Positions 1-9,918 are shown, counted from the first letter of the stretch. The stretch: DNA of 64,000 bases from Mesorhizobium comanense (GCF_005503535.1 NZ_SCNN01000007.1:62001-126000), one strand, 5' to 3'. A program made the numbers and translations. Notes: generated from the letters alone by a model not told the origin.

Positions 1-429
1 CGCAGCGGAAGCCGGTTCACGACGAAGGAACTGGACTTCCTGCGCGCGGTCGAACCTCTGGTCAGGCAAATGCTGCTGTTGCACGCCCGCACAAAGCGGA
101 TCGGCGAACGGCACGGCCCGGTATCGGATGAGCGCGCCCAACAGCGCCACCTTGTTGCCGACCACATCAAGCAAGCCTTCGATACGTTTGGAAGCCAGAC
201 ATTGTCACCGAGGGAACGTCATGTCGCCAAACTGATCTTGCGCGGGCATTCGGCAAAATCTGCATCCGACATTTTGCGCGTCTCGGTCGAAACTGTCCGA
301 ATGCACCGCCGTCACCTGTACGCCAAGCTCAACATCAACGCACAATCGGAGCTGTTCGCCAGCTTCCTCGATTGGCTTTCCACATCCGAAGTTTCTCCGA
401 ACACACCAGACAATGAGGCATCCAAGTGA
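1..429 (+). CDS. LuxR-family transcriptional regulator, C-terminal part (5' end outside the window)
   Basis: The reading frame is open from the first base, so the N-terminus lies upstream. The C-terminal 65 or so residues form a LuxR/NarL helix-turn-helix: LSPRERHVAKLILRGHSAK, followed by VSVETVRMHRRHLYAKL and the terminal helix with SELFASFLDWL. The region before it is of the kind that usually precedes a sensor or GAF-like domain, but too little is present to name one. Its stop overlaps the GTG start of the glutamine-synthetase-like gene (GTGA), so the two genes are probably co-transcribed and translationally coupled. Control of a nitrogen or amine pathway is an inference from this neighbour only. 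Confidence 0.8.
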   Translation, partial: RSGSRFTTKELDFLRAVEPLVRQMLLLHARTKRIGERHGPVSDERAQQRHLVADHIKQAFDTFGSQTLSPRERHVAKLILRGHSAKSASDILRVSVETVRMHRRHLYAKLNINAQSELFASFLDWLSTSEVSPNTPDNEASK

Positions 430-1775
430 ACCACATCGTTGGCACTGCGGTGCGCGCCATGGGCGATGAGATCGCGGGTCTACAATATATCGACGCCCTG
501 TGCGTGGATACGAATGGAGGTTTGCGTGGCAAGAGACTGCCTCGCGCCGATTTCGAGAAGCTCGAAAAAGGCCGGCTGAACCTGCCGCAGGCAGTGTTTG
601 CGCTGTCGGTAAGAGGTGAAGCGCTGGACGGAGGTGGACGTGGGATCAGTGACGGCGATCCTGACGGCTACTGCTACCCGATCCGCTCCACATTCGCGCC
701 AACACCATGGGCCCTTCAACCGAGTGCCCAGGTGTTGCTGGGGATGTGCGATTCCGAAGGAATGGCACTCGATATCGACCCGAGACGGTTGCTCAACGAT
801 GTGGCCCGCCGGATGCGAGCGCTCGGCTATACGCCGGTCGTCGCGCTCGAGCTCGAATTCTACCTGCTCGAAAAGGAAAAAAGCAGCTCATTTAGCCCGC
901 GGCCCGTCGCGCTCCGAAACCTTGCGGGTGGTACGTGCTCGCAGAATTATGGCGTGGACGTGTTGGATGACCACGCGCGGGTGCTCAACACAATTGCCGA
1001 CTACGCGGCGGCGATGGGGGTTCCGGGTCGCGCTGTCTCGGCGGAATCGGGCGTCGGGCAGTTCGAGATCAATCTCTCGCATGTCGCCGATCCCATCCTT
1101 GCGGCCGACCATGCAATATTGTTGAGACAGGCCGTCAAGAAGGCCGCGGACGCGCACGGAGTTGTAGCCACGTTCATGGCCAAGCCGTTTGGCGATCAGC
1201 CCGGCAGCGGAATGCATGTTCACATGAGCCTTCTCGATGGCCAAGGCGCCAACGCTTTTGACCCGGGTCATGCAGCACCACAGCTTGAGCACGCGATCGC
1301 GGGCCTGCAAGCGCTCATGCCGGGAAGTCTCTCATTTCTCGCGCCTAACGTGAATGCTTTCCGGCGGTTCAGACCTGGAAGCTTCGCACCGGTCAACAGG
1401 AGTTGGGGATACGATAATCGGTCGGTGGCGTTGCGTGTGCCAAGAGGCGAGCCCGCCAGCAGCCGCATAGAGCACCGTGTCGCCGGTGCTGACGCCAACC
1501 CCTTGCTGGTCACGGCCTGCATCCTTGCCGGCGCGATCCACGGCATCGAAAACCGACTGAAGCCGACACCACCGGCGACTGGAAACAACAACATCGGAGA
1601 CGATCCGATGTTCCCCGCCAATTTTGCCGAGGCACTATTGGCTACCGAAAACGATACCGATCTCGCTCGCTACTTTGGCAGACACTATCTTCACTTTTAC
1701 GCCGATCTGAAGCGACGCGAGCTTGCGGCGTTCATGAACGAGTACTCCGAGAAGGAGTACCAATGGTTCCTTTGA
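426..1775 (+). CDS. Glutamine synthetase family protein (gamma-glutamyl-amine ligase type)
   Basis: This 449-residue protein has the size and motifs of the GlnA superfamily. MAKPFGDQPGSGMHVHMSL near residue 251 carries the metal-binding histidine and the ATP/glutamate loop. NRSWGYDNRSVALRVP near 324 and RIEHRVAGADANPLL near 347 carry the substrate and phosphate arginines. Family knowledge: such non-GlnA members ligate glutamate to amines (PuuA gamma-glutamylputrescine synthetase, or ethanolamine and other amine ligases). The true amine cannot be read from sequence. The start is GTG at 426, overlapping the upstream regulator by four bases. No other catabolic gene follows; the next sequence is a decayed oxidoreductase on the other strand. 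Confidence 0.88.
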   Translation: MNHIVGTAVRAMGDEIAGLQYIDALCVDTNGGLRGKRLPRADFEKLEKGRLNLPQAVFALSVRGEALDGGGRGISDGDPDGYCYPIRSTFAPTPWALQPSAQVLLGMCDSEGMALDIDPRRLLNDVARRMRALGYTPVVALELEFYLLEKEKSSSFSPRPVALRNLAGGTCSQNYGVDVLDDHARVLNTIADYAAAMGVPGRAVSAESGVGQFEINLSHVADPILAADHAILLRQAVKKAADAHGVVATFMAKPFGDQPGSGMHVHMSLLDGQGANAFDPGHAAPQLEHAIAGLQALMPGSLSFLAPNVNAFRRFRPGSFAPVNRSWGYDNRSVALRVPRGEPASSRIEHRVAGADANPLLVTACILAGAIHGIENRLKPTPPATGNNNIGDDPMFPANFAEALLATENDTDLARYFGRHYLHFYADLKRRELAAFMNEYSEKEYQWFL

Positions 1776-1834
1776 TGGTGAGTGCAATGTGGAAGCCACT
1801 CGACGAAGGCCCTCGTGCGCATGCGACGAGAAAA

Positions 1835-2300
1835 GGGCAAGCCAAATCCGATGCCGGGTTGCCCGATCTGGCCCAGCATGGCGGCCAGCGCAATCCCGGC
1901 CCAGATCGGCTGCTCGCCATGGTCGCCTCTCTGCACGCCGAACGAGACCGTGATCATGACCAGTTCCCGCGCCATGAGGGCGGCGAGATCACGTATGTCC
2001 TGTGCCGCAGGTGCTGGCCGCCCAGTCAGGATTCTTGGGCTGGCCGTCCGACTCGCCCGTCAGATAGTTTCTGAACGCCGGCCAGCCGCTCGGGTAGCGC
2101 TGAAGATAGGCTGCGTCGTGCCAGTCGTTGCTGTGCAGTTAACGTGCCAGGGCGAGCATCAATGCTGTGTCGGTTCCCGGCCGCATTTGCATCCAGCTGG
2201 CGTTCTAGACTGCATCCAGATCGCTGCGGACAGGCGACACATTGATGATTCTGGCGCCATTCCCGGCCATTTTGTTGAGCTGCAGCGCGAGAGGCGCGAA
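1835..2300 (-). pseudogene. Remnant of a BisC/TorA-family molybdopterin oxidoreductase
   Basis: Reading the minus strand across two frames gives a continuous match to the middle of a biotin-sulfoxide/TMAO reductase: ARIINVSPVRSDLDAV, a TAG stop, NASWMQMRPGTDTALMLALAR, a TAA stop, LHSNDWHDAAYLQRYPSGW, GESDGQPKNPDWAA, then a frameshift near 2012 into DIRDLAALMARELVMITVSF and HGEQPIWAGIALAAMLGQIG. The RPGTDTALMLALA, LGE-DGxPK-xxWAA and QR-HGEQ-W--I-LAAMLGQIG motifs are typical of this family. Both termini are missing, since a complete gene would be about 2.2 kb. The fragment is therefore non-functional. I rebuilt it by hand translation; the family is sure, the exact edges are not. Confidence 0.72.
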
Positions 2301-2491
2301 CACAGCAAGACGGCCTTCTGGCGGGCGGGCAATTGGCTTTGTCGAGACTTGCCTGCTCTGAACAACGGTTGGAGCAGTGCACCGCCGATGGAAGCGGTGA
2401 ACTGCTCCAGCTCCTTTGCCCCTGGTGCAATTCCTGGGAGGTAAGCGTTTCGTGCTTTGCTGGAATTGCTCCGAGGGTCAAAATCCCGTCA

Positions 2492-2728
2492 TCAATTGCC
2501 AGCCCAGGGGGCGCGGTCAGCCGGGCCGCTGTCGGGCTGCTGCTGCGCGTTCTGCTTGGCAATCTCATAGCGCGGCAGGGATGCCGCGTGGCTGATGGAA
2601 GAAGTGGTCTGGCTGTCGACGCCGGTAGCGAAGCCGCGGGTCGGATCACGATCCGGATTCTGGTTCGCGGCGAAAGAGATGCTGGTCGTTGCGACGAGGA
2701 GCATCAGGGCGGTTACAAGCTTATTCAT
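2492..2728 (-). CDS. Small exported protein of unknown function
   Basis: The 78-residue product starts with a clear Sec signal peptide (MNKLVTALMLLVATTSISFA, cleavage expected after FAA) and a short polar mature chain rich in Gln, Asp, Ser and Pro. No cysteines or known motif are seen. Upstream on its strand lie an AT-rich dyad (2785-2802) and a tandem box (2897-2920) that resembles one in the promoter of the efflux operon. Small exported proteins of this style are common in Mesorhizobium, but I cannot name the family with confidence. Confidence 0.6.
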   Translation of the reverse strand: MNKLVTALMLLVATTSISFAANQNPDRDPTRGFATGVDSQTTSSISHAASLPRYEIAKQNAQQQPDSGPADRAPWAGN

Positions 2729-2784
2729 GGTATTTCCTTTCCTTGATCGAGCAGATCCACCGATCAGTGCCTCAAACGGAATAT

Positions 2785-2802
2785 TTGATCCGTTTTGATC
2801 AA
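2785..2802. promoter_or_regulatory. AT-rich palindrome upstream of the small exported protein
   Basis: TTGATC and GATCAA are perfect 6-bp arms around a 6-bp spacer (CGTTTT), about 57 bases before the start of the exported-protein gene. The shape fits a dimeric regulator operator; no regulator can be assigned. Confidence 0.3.
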
Positions 2803-2896
2803 CTTTTCATGGCTTCCAGTCACATCACCGTGATTGACTTCCTGCTTACCTCTGAAATTTAAACTCGACCTGTCGCAGGTGTTTGCCCGGAATCGC

Positions 2897-2920
2897 TGAA
2901 ATTGTATGAAAATGTACCAG
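2897..2920. promoter_or_regulatory. Tandem candidate response-regulator box
   Basis: The stretch contains AAATTGTATGA followed directly by AAATGTACCAG, two direct half-sites about 11 bp apart, the geometry bound by OmpR/PhoB-type regulators. The same TGAAATTGTAT core recurs at 7546-7559, between the efflux operon and the response-regulator gene. The 342-base gap 2729-3070 contains otherwise only the palindrome at 2785 and the hairpin at 3008. Confidence 0.3.
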
Positions 2921-3007
2921 AGGGCATCACCGCCTTCATCGCGTCAGCATAGCTGAGGACAACCGCGCTGACGGCGGAGGTGCGGTGGCCGGGGCATTGA
3001 ACGCAAA

Positions 3008-3041
3008 TGCCCTGATGCGGTCCAGCGGACGCACCAGGGCA
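3008..3041 (-). terminator. Hairpin downstream of the RND pump gene
   Basis: TGCCCTG and CAGGGCA form a 7-bp outer stem, with an inner stem of GCGGTCC against GGACGC (one bulge) around AGC. It lies 30 bases past the pump's stop codon. The following T run is weak, so it may be an mRNA 3'-end stabiliser rather than a strong intrinsic terminator. Confidence 0.4.
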
Positions 3042-3070
3042 CAGGCTTGTGTCGAGAAGAGATTGCCAGG

Positions 3071-6000
3071 TCAGCGCTCGGCCACGACAGGCCCCGGCTG
3101 CTCGTCGATATGGCCGATTCTCGCCACAGGCTTGAACAGCTTGCGGGTGGTGACGAAGAGCAACGGGATGAAGAACACACCAAGCACGGTCGCCGAAATC
3201 ATCCCGCCCATGACGCCGATGCCGATCGAATTCTGGCTGCCTGATCCGGGACCGTGTGCGATCGCCAGCGGCAGCACACCGAGAATGAAGGCGAGCGACG
3301 TCATCAGGATCGGCCGCAGCCGCTGACGGGCGGCTTCGAGTGTGGCGGCCACCAGTTCCTTGCCGGCCTTCTGCTGGTCGATGGCGAATTCGACGATCAG
3401 GATGGCGTTCTTGGCGGCGAGCCCGATCGTCGTCAGCAGGCCGACCTTGAAATAGACGTCGTTGGACTGGCCGAAAAGCATTGCGGCGGCCAGCGCGCCG
3501 AACACGCCGATCGGCACCGCCAGCATGACCGCGAAGGGGATCGACCAGCTTTCATAGAGCGCGGCGAGCGCCAGGAAGACGACCAGTATGGATATCGCAT
3601 AGAGCTGCATGGCCTGGCTGCCGGAAAGCTTCTCCTGCGCCGACAGGCTCGTCCATTCGTGGCTGAAACCTTGCGGCAGCCGCGCCATCAGCGCGTCGAC
3701 CTCGTTCATGGCGTCGCCGGAGCTGGCGCCAGCCGCCGCCGATCCTTGGATCGCGACGGCCGAGGCGCCATTGTACCGCTCAAGGCGTGGCGAGCCGTAG
3801 GTCCATTTGCCGGTGGCAAAGGCGGAGAACGGCACCATGGCGCCGTCGGAATTGCGCACATACCAGCGATCGAAATCGTCGGGCTGCATGCGGAAATTGC
3901 GGTCCGCCTGGACATAGACGCGCTTGACGCGGCCGCGGTCGACAAAGTCGTTCACATAGGTGCCGCCCCATGCGGTCGACATGGTGTCGTTGATATCGGC
4001 CAGGCTGAGGTTCAGCGCGCTCGCCTTCTCCTGATCGATGGTGATGGCGTATTGCGGCGTATCGTCCAGGCCATTCGGCCTTGTACCGCTGAGCACCGGG
4101 CTTTGCGCCGCCATGCCCAGCATCTGGTTGCGCGCCGCCATCAGCGCATCATGTCCAGCCCCGCCAGTGTCCTTGATGAAGAGGTCGAAACCGGCGGAGC
4201 TGCCGAAGCCGGGAACCGCGGGCGGCGCCAGCGCGATCACACGCCCATCCTTTATCCCGGAGAAGGCGGCCATCGCCCTTCCGGCAATCGCCCGCGCGCT
4301 CGATTGCGGCGTGGTGCGCAAGTCAAAATCCTTCAGGTCGACAAAGGCGATGGCGACGTTCTGGCCCTGGCCGCTGAAGTTGAAGCCGACGCTGCCGAAG
4401 ACGCCATCGACGTAGTCTTTTTCCTTTGTGTTGAAGTAGGTCATGACCTGATCGAGCACCCGTCTCGTGCGGTCGGCGGTAGCACCTGGAGGCAGTTGGA
4501 TCGTCGTGATCAGCCGCCCTTGGTCCTCCTCCGGAATGAAAGAGCTCGGCAGGCGGTTGAACAGATAGCCGACGGCCACCGCGATCAGCACGAACATGGC
4601 GAGAAAGACGAACGAGCGCCGGATCATGCCGTGAATGCCGCGCTGGTAGAGCTGCGTGCCGCGCTCGAAACCCCGGTTGAAGATCCCGAAGACACCACGC
4701 TGGCGCGATCCGCGCGTCGGCTTTTTCAGGATGGTGGCGCAGAGCGCCGGCGTCAGGATCAGAGCAACGATCACCGACAGGATCATCGCCGACACGATGG
4801 TCACCGCGAACTGGCGATAGATGACGCCGACCGAGCCCGAGAAGAACGCCATCGGCACGAACACCGCCGACAGCACGGTAGCAATGCCGATGAGCGCGCC
4901 GGTGATTTCCTGCATCGACTTGATCGTCGCCTGACGTGGTGAGAGGTTTTCCTCCTCCATGACGCGCTCGACATTTTCGACCACCACGATTGCGTCATCG
5001 ACCAGAAGCCCGATGGCCAGCACCATGCCGAACATGGTCAGCGTGTTGATCGAATAGCCGCAGACGGCAAGCACGCCGAACGTGCCGAGCAGCACGACTG
5101 GAACCGCGAGCGTTGGAATGAGCGTGGCGCGGATGTTCTGCAGGAAGACGAACATGACGACAAAGACCAGCACGATCGCCTCGAACAGCGTCATGACGAC
5201 CTGCTCGATGGAGAGTCTGACGAAGGGCGTCGTATCGTAGGGATAGGTGACCTGCACGTTGGGCGGCAGCGTGGAGCGCAAGCTGTCGATCGTCGACTGG
5301 ACGGCGGCGGCCGTGTCCATGGCGTTGGCGTCGCCCGCCAGGCTGATGCCGAGGCCCGCCGCCGGCATGCCGTTGAACACGCCTGAGGTCGTGTAGCTTT
5401 CGGCGCCAAGTTCGACCCTGGCGACGTCGGACAGCTTCACCAGGCTGCCGTCGGGCTGGCTTTTCAGAATGATCGCTTCAAACTGCCGCGGTGACTGAAG
5501 GCGGCTGCCGGCGGTGATGGTGGCATTGAGCTGCTGGCCGTCGCGTTGCGGCAAGGCGCCGAGTTGGCCAACGGAAACCTGGGTGTTCTGGGCCTGGATG
5601 GCGGTGGCGACATCCGACACCATCAGCTGGTATTTTGCCAGTTCGTCGGGATTGACCCAGATGCGCATGGCGTAGCGTGCGCCGAACAGCTGGGTGTCGC
5701 CAACACCGGGGACGCGCTTCAGCGTGTCGTTGAGATTGGTGTCGATGTAGTCCGCCAGGTCGCTCGGCGTCAGCTTGCTGTCGGTGGAAACGAAGCCGAC
5801 GACCATGAAGAAATTCGATGTCGACTTGGCCACGGTAATGCCGGTGTTTTGCACCACTTGCGGCAATTGTGCCGTCACCAGTTGCAGCTTGTTCTGCACC
5901 TGCATCTGCGCGACATCGGGATCGGCCTTGTTCGTGAAGGTCAGAGAGATCGACGTCTGCCCGGTCGCGGTCGAGGTCGAGGCGATATAGTCGAGATTGT

Positions 6001-6217
6001 CGATGCCGGTCATGCCTTGCTCGATGACCTTCGTCACCGAGTTCTCCACCGTCTGGGCGTCGGCGCCCGGATAGGTCGCCGTGATGCGCACCGTGGTCGG
6101 CGCGATCTGCGGATATTGCGCCACCGACAGCGTCGTGATCGACAGCGCGCCCGCCAGCATGATGGTGATCGCGACAACCCATGCGAAGACAGGGCGGTCG
6201 ATGAAAAAACGCGACAT
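3071..6217 (-). CDS. RND multidrug efflux pump, inner-membrane component (HAE1 family, AcrB/MexB-like)
   Basis: At 1048 residues this is the full length expected for AcrB/MexB-type proton antiporters. The start [20 protein letters not shown] is the canonical first helix. [18 protein letters not shown] near residue 403 carries the paired aspartates of the proton relay, and [14 protein letters not shown] near 935 carries its lysine partner. Two large periplasmic loops (about residues 30-335 and 560-870) are the drug-binding and docking domains, for example [17 protein letters not shown]. It works with the membrane fusion protein encoded 9 bases upstream and with an outer-membrane channel, for which no gene is present here. 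A two-component pair diverges upstream and probably controls the operon. Confidence 0.95.
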   Translation of the reverse strand: MSRFFIDRPVFAWVVAITIMLAGALSITTLSVAQYPQIAPTTVRITATYPGADAQTVENSVTKVIEQGMTGIDNLDYIASTSTATGQTSISLTFTNKADPDVAQMQVQNKLQLVTAQLPQVVQNTGITVAKSTSNFFMVVGFVSTDSKLTPSDLADYIDTNLNDTLKRVPGVGDTQLFGARYAMRIWVNPDELAKYQLMVSDVATAIQAQNTQVSVGQLGALPQRDGQQLNATITAGSRLQSPRQFEAIILKSQPDGSLVKLSDVARVELGAESYTTSGVFNGMPAAGLGISLAGDANAMDTAAAVQSTIDSLRSTLPPNVQVTYPYDTTPFVRLSIEQVVMTLFEAIVLVFVVMFVFLQNIRATLIPTLAVPVVLLGTFGVLAVCGYSINTLTMFGMVLAIGLLVDDAIVVVENVERVMEEENLSPRQATIKSMQEITGALIGIATVLSAVFVPMAFFSGSVGVIYRQFAVTIVSAMILSVIVALILTPALCATILKKPTRGSRQRGVFGIFNRGFERGTQLYQRGIHGMIRRSFVFLAMFVLIAVAVGYLFNRLPSSFIPEEDQGRLITTIQLPPGATADRTRRVLDQVMTYFNTKEKDYVDGVFGSVGFNFSGQGQNVAIAFVDLKDFDLRTTPQSSARAIAGRAMAAFSGIKDGRVIALAPPAVPGFGSSAGFDLFIKDTGGAGHDALMAARNQMLGMAAQSPVLSGTRPNGLDDTPQYAITIDQEKASALNLSLADINDTMSTAWGGTYVNDFVDRGRVKRVYVQADRNFRMQPDDFDRWYVRNSDGAMVPFSAFATGKWTYGSPRLERYNGASAVAIQGSAAAGASSGDAMNEVDALMARLPQGFSHEWTSLSAQEKLSGSQAMQLYAISILVVFLALAALYESWSIPFAVMLAVPIGVFGALAAAMLFGQSNDVYFKVGLLTTIGLAAKNAILIVEFAIDQQKAGKELVAATLEAARQRLRPILMTSLAFILGVLPLAIAHGPGSGSQNSIGIGVMGGMISATVLGVFFIPLLFVTTRKLFKPVARIGHIDEQPGPVVAER

Positions 6218-6226
6218 GGGTGCAGC

Positions 6227-7468
6227 TCAATTCAGGGAGGAGGTCGTCAGGCCGGCTGGCGAGAGCACTGCCTGGCCGGAAGGCGACGGCCTGGAGCCGG
6301 CGTCCGCCCTCAGCTCTCCGGTCGCGTCGTCGACAACGACCGCGCTGACGGCCACGTCCTGACCGTCCTGGGTGCGCTGGCCGCCTTCGACGACGATGCG
6401 ATCGCCATCCGCTATGCCCTGGCTGACCAACCAGCTGTTGCCGACGATACGATCGATAGCCAGCGTGCGGCTCTCGATCTTGTTGGCGGCGTTGACGAAT
6501 TTGGCGACCGGCTCGCCCCTGGCATTGCGCGAGACGGCGCGCTGCGGCACCAGGAAGCCATCGATCGCCGTGCCCTCCTGGACGCTGGCGCGAACATACA
6601 TGCCGGGCAAAAGGATGCGGTCGGGGTTTGGAAAGACGGCCCTCAACGTCACCGTGCCGACGGTCTCGGCGACGGCCGTGTTGGAGAACTGCAATTCGCC
6701 CGGCTGGCTGTAGACCGAGCCATCCTCGAGCTCGAGCTGAACGGGGATGTCATTGCCGCTTGCCTTGATGCGGCCTTGCGCGATCGCTTTCCTCAGCCGC
6801 AAAAGGTTCATGCTCGACTGGGTGAGATCGACCTTGATCCGGTCGAGTTCCCGGATCGTCGTCAGCGCGGTCGTCTGATCGGCGGTGACCAGGGCGCCGA
6901 CCGTGACGGCCGAGGCGTCGATGCGTCCGCTGATCGGCGCGCGGATGGTCGCGTAATCGAGATTGATGCGCGCTGTCTCCATTGCCGCTTTCGCCGACGC
7001 GACATCGGCGCGCGCCTGCAGCGCGGCGACCTCGGCGTCGCCGAGTGCCTCGGCGCTGACGATCTTCTGTGTTTGCAGCGATTTGGCGCGCTCCAGCTTC
7101 GCCTCGGCATTGGGCACCGCGCCCTGCGCATGCTCGAGTGCCGCAGCCGCGGTGTCGTAGGCTGCCTGCAAGGGCGCAGGGTCGATCTCGTAGAGAACGT
7201 CGCCCGCCTTGATTTCACTGCCCTCGACGAAATTGCGCTTTTGGATGATGCCGCTGACCCGTGGGCGCACTTCGGCAACCAGATAGGCACTGGTCCGGCC
7301 GGGCAGTTCGGCGGTGATCGGCGCCGGTTGGGGGCGCAGCGTCTGCGCGCTGACCTCGAGCTTCGCCGCCGGCGGCGGCGTGCGTTGTGCCGCTGCCTGC
7401 TGCTCGCATCCCGACAGCAGGAATGTCGCCGAAATGCCGGCAATGACGTGGAGGGGAAGGCTTTTCAC
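6227..7468 (-). CDS. RND efflux periplasmic adaptor (membrane fusion lipoprotein, AcrA/MexA-like)
   Basis: The 413-residue protein opens with a lipoprotein signal whose lipobox LLSGC places the acylated cysteine at about residue 21. The adaptor layout follows: GRTSAYLVAEVRPRVSGIIQ (first lipoyl half), a coiled-coil hairpin between about 100 and 170 (AAAALEHAQGAVPNAEAKLE and following), INLDYATIRAPISGRIDAS (second lipoyl half), then a beta-barrel domain. It bridges the RND pump to an outer-membrane channel. The pump gene follows after nine bases, so they form one operon. The intergenic region to the divergent response regulator holds two opposed TGTATCA boxes. Confidence 0.94.
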   Translation of the reverse strand: MKSLPLHVIAGISATFLLSGCEQQAAAQRTPPPAAKLEVSAQTLRPQPAPITAELPGRTSAYLVAEVRPRVSGIIQKRNFVEGSEIKAGDVLYEIDPAPLQAAYDTAAAALEHAQGAVPNAEAKLERAKSLQTQKIVSAEALGDAEVAALQARADVASAKAAMETARINLDYATIRAPISGRIDASAVTVGALVTADQTTALTTIRELDRIKVDLTQSSMNLLRLRKAIAQGRIKASGNDIPVQLELEDGSVYSQPGELQFSNTAVAETVGTVTLRAVFPNPDRILLPGMYVRASVQEGTAIDGFLVPQRAVSRNARGEPVAKFVNAANKIESRTLAIDRIVGNSWLVSQGIADGDRIVVEGGQRTQDGQDVAVSAVVVDDATGELRADAGSRPSPSGQAVLSPAGLTTSSLN

Positions 7469-7545
7469 GGTCGACCTGGTCCTCAGACATGATGGGGAGG
7501 CCGGAAGCTAGTTTTGCCTTGTCGCACAGCTGTGCCGCAGACCGG

Positions 7546-7626
7546 TGAAATTGTATCAGTCCGCTCAGGCGAACCCTTAGATATCAGCAGCTTAGATCCG
7601 GCTCTGCGACAGCTTGATACATTTTT
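7546..7626. promoter_or_regulatory. Divergent control region with two opposed TGTATCA boxes
   Basis: TGAAATTGTATCAG at 7546-7559 and, reading the minus strand, AAAAATGTATCAAG at 7626-7613 face each other between the efflux operon and the response-regulator gene. A related tandem box occurs at 2897-2920. I infer binding by the adjacent OmpR-type regulator, controlling the pump and possibly itself. Confidence 0.35.
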
Positions 7627-7691
7627 GTGCGTGCTGTCGATGCGAAATCCAGTATAGTTTGGCCCAGTCTCAATCAACCAAGTACAAGCTT

Positions 7692-8411
7692 GTGAACGCC
7701 CAACCGCACATCATCGTCGTCGATGATCATCGTGATATCAGAGATCTCGTCGGCAAATATCTGTCGCAGCACGGCTACCGGGTCAGCGTTGCCGACGGCG
7801 GGCCATCGCTGCGCACGATGATGCAGGCGGCGGCGCCGGACCTCATCATCCTGGATATCATGATGCCGGGCGAAGACGGGCTGGCCGTGTGCCGGCAGAT
7901 CAGGGCAACCAACCAACTGCCGATCATTTTCCTGACGGCGATGGCCGAGGATACCGATCGCATCATCGGCCTCGAACTCGGCGCCGACGATTATCTGATA
8001 AAGCCGTTCAATCCCAGGGAGTTGCTTGCCCGGGTACGGGCGGTCTTGCGACGCGCGACGAGTTTGCCGCATCAAAGCGAGATGCTGCGCAGCGAGGTCA
8101 TCCGTTTCGATCGCTGGCAACTCAATCTTGGCAGGCGCGAACTGCAGCGCAACGACGGCGTCGGCATACCGCTGAGCACGGCGGAATTCCGGCTGCTCAA
8201 GGTGTTCCTCGAACGCCCGAGGCTGGTGCTGACGCGTGACCAGCTGCTGGATCTCACGGTCGGCAGATCCTCTCACCCGTTCGACCGCAGCATCGACAAC
8301 CAGGTGAGCCGGTTGCGCAAGAAGATCGAAACCGATCCCAAGAACCCTGGCATCATCCAGACCCATTGGGGCGGCGGCTACAGCCTCGTGGCCGAGGTCG
8401 AAGCGCTATGA
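7692..8411 (+). CDS. OmpR/PhoB-family response regulator
   Basis: The receiver domain covers about residues 6-118: acidic pair DD at 11-12, phospho-acceptor Asp55 in LIILDIMMPG, Thr in IIFLTAMAED and Lys in YLIKPFNPREL. The C-terminal winged helix covers about 140-235, with STAEFRLLKVFLERPRLVLTR and the recognition segment DRSIDNQVSRLRKKIE. The GTG at 7692 (MNAQPHIIVVDD) fits family alignments; an upstream ATG at 7614 would add a cysteine-rich extension that homologues lack. The histidine kinase follows with an ATGA overlap. The gene diverges from the RND operon, its likely target. Confidence 0.92.
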   Translation: MNAQPHIIVVDDHRDIRDLVGKYLSQHGYRVSVADGGPSLRTMMQAAAPDLIILDIMMPGEDGLAVCRQIRATNQLPIIFLTAMAEDTDRIIGLELGADDYLIKPFNPRELLARVRAVLRRATSLPHQSEMLRSEVIRFDRWQLNLGRRELQRNDGVGIPLSTAEFRLLKVFLERPRLVLTRDQLLDLTVGRSSHPFDRSIDNQVSRLRKKIETDPKNPGIIQTHWGGGYSLVAEVEAL

Positions 8412-9805
8412 ACTGGTGGAAGAGAAGCCTTGCCTGGCAGTTCATCGGCTTCATGCTGCTTGCCTTGGTCATCGGGCAATGCATGTCCTTTACCTATGCC
8501 TGGAACGAGCGACGGAGCACGCTGCGCGAGGCCGCGCAAAGCGAATTGATCAGCCGCACCGCCACGCTTGCCGAGGTGCTCGATTCAATGCCCTCCGATT
8601 TGAAGCGCAATGTTCTACTGGCAAGTGCCACGAGCTACATCAGATACTGGATTTCGGACACAGATCCGCGCGCCGGCAACACCAGCGACTGGTATCAGCG
8701 GGCGATCGGCTATCTCAGTCAGCCGCTGTCGGAAATCCTCGACCAGGATACGACATCTCAGGGGCCGGCTGTGCCGCCCGATCCAAAGGATTCGCCGGTG
8801 ACGGCATGGAGCAATCTGAACTCGCCCTTGTGGACGGTTTCCAGACCGGCGAGCTCTCTCAATTTCAGCGGCGCGGACGGCATGGGCCTGGTCACGCCGC
8901 TGAAGGGCAATCTGTGGCTTAATGCAGCCCTCTATAAACCGCTGACTTCCGATCTCTGGCGCGCGCAGTCGCTGCTTTCGATTGGCATTACCGGCCTGGT
9001 ACTGTGCGCGATCGGCGTTTTTTTCGCCAACCGGATTGCCCGTCCGCTGCGCGAGCTTACAAGCTCGGCCGAGGCCATCGGTCGTGGCGAGGCGATCGCC
9101 AACATTCCCGAAGCCGGGCCGGACGACATCCGCCGGTTGTGCGAAGCGTTCAACCGCATGCAGTCGCGGCTGCGGCGTTTCGTCGATGACCGGACCAAGA
9201 TGCTGGCGGCAATCGGACATGATCTGAGGACGCCGCTGACTACGTTGCGGCTGCGCGCCGAATTCATCGCCGATGAGGAATTGCAGCAGAAGATCCTGGC
9301 CACGATCGCCGAAATGCAGAACATGACGGAAGCAACGCTTTCCTTCGCCAAGGACGAAGCAGCGGTCGAGGAAACCCGAACCGTGGACCTCAATGCATTG
9401 GTCGAGAGCCTCTGCGAAGACCTGTCCGAGATCGGTCACGACGTGGACTTTGTCGAAGGCGATCCCCTCGCCTATCGCTGCAGACCGGACGGTATAAAAC
9501 GCGCGGTCCGCAACCTGATCGAGAACGCATTGCGCTATGGTGGCCATGCTTCGGTGCGGCTGGTGTCCAGCCCCTCCACGGTAGACATATTGGTCGACGA
9601 CGAGGGACCCGGCATTCCTCCGGCGGAAATCGAGCAGGTCTTTACGCCCTTCTACCGGCTGGAGCAGTCACGCAGCCGCGAGACCGGCGGCGTGGGTCTC
9701 GGGCTCTCGATTGCTCGGGCGATCATTCGCCATCACGGCGGCGACATCGTGCTTTCGCCGAACAACCCCGGCCTTCGCGCCGCCGTGACGCTGCCGCGTC
9801 TGTAG
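8408..9805 (+). CDS. Membrane sensor histidine kinase
   Basis: The ATG at 8408 overlaps the regulator's stop by four bases. The 465-residue chain has a first membrane helix near residues 9-27, a periplasmic sensor of about 150 residues, a second helix (LLSIGITGLVLCAIGVFFA), a HAMP linker beginning NRIARPLREL, and the H-box IGHDLRTPLTTLRLR with His271. An EnvZ-type catalytic domain follows: N-box AVRNLIENALRYGG, G1 VDDEGPGIPPAE and G2 GGVGLGLSIARAII. It phosphorylates the upstream regulator. The periplasmic domain has no motif I recognise, so the stimulus is unknown; envelope stress or a pump substrate would fit the context. Confidence 0.93.
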   Translation: MNWWKRSLAWQFIGFMLLALVIGQCMSFTYAWNERRSTLREAAQSELISRTATLAEVLDSMPSDLKRNVLLASATSYIRYWISDTDPRAGNTSDWYQRAIGYLSQPLSEILDQDTTSQGPAVPPDPKDSPVTAWSNLNSPLWTVSRPASSLNFSGADGMGLVTPLKGNLWLNAALYKPLTSDLWRAQSLLSIGITGLVLCAIGVFFANRIARPLRELTSSAEAIGRGEAIANIPEAGPDDIRRLCEAFNRMQSRLRRFVDDRTKMLAAIGHDLRTPLTTLRLRAEFIADEELQQKILATIAEMQNMTEATLSFAKDEAAVEETRTVDLNALVESLCEDLSEIGHDVDFVEGDPLAYRCRPDGIKRAVRNLIENALRYGGHASVRLVSSPSTVDILVDDEGPGIPPAEIEQVFTPFYRLEQSRSRETGGVGLGLSIARAIIRHHGGDIVLSPNNPGLRAAVTLPRL

Positions 9806-9918
9806 GCGCTGGCTCCGCGAGCACGACACTTCGATACACAACGGTCGAAGCTTGGCAAACTTCTGCGACAGACAGCTTGCATCCTTGCCGCGTCCCAATC
9901 GGCATGAGGAACGGTCAA

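Noticed and set aside
1782..2444. 220-codon plus-strand frame after the ligase gene
   Set aside because: The opposite strand holds a recognisable decayed oxidoreductase; this frame has no family features.
3254..7492. Long open frames on the plus strand opposite the RND pump and adaptor genes
   Set aside because: They are antisense to well-supported genes, are Arg/His/Asp-rich, and have no family motif; this is typical of high-GC shadow frames.
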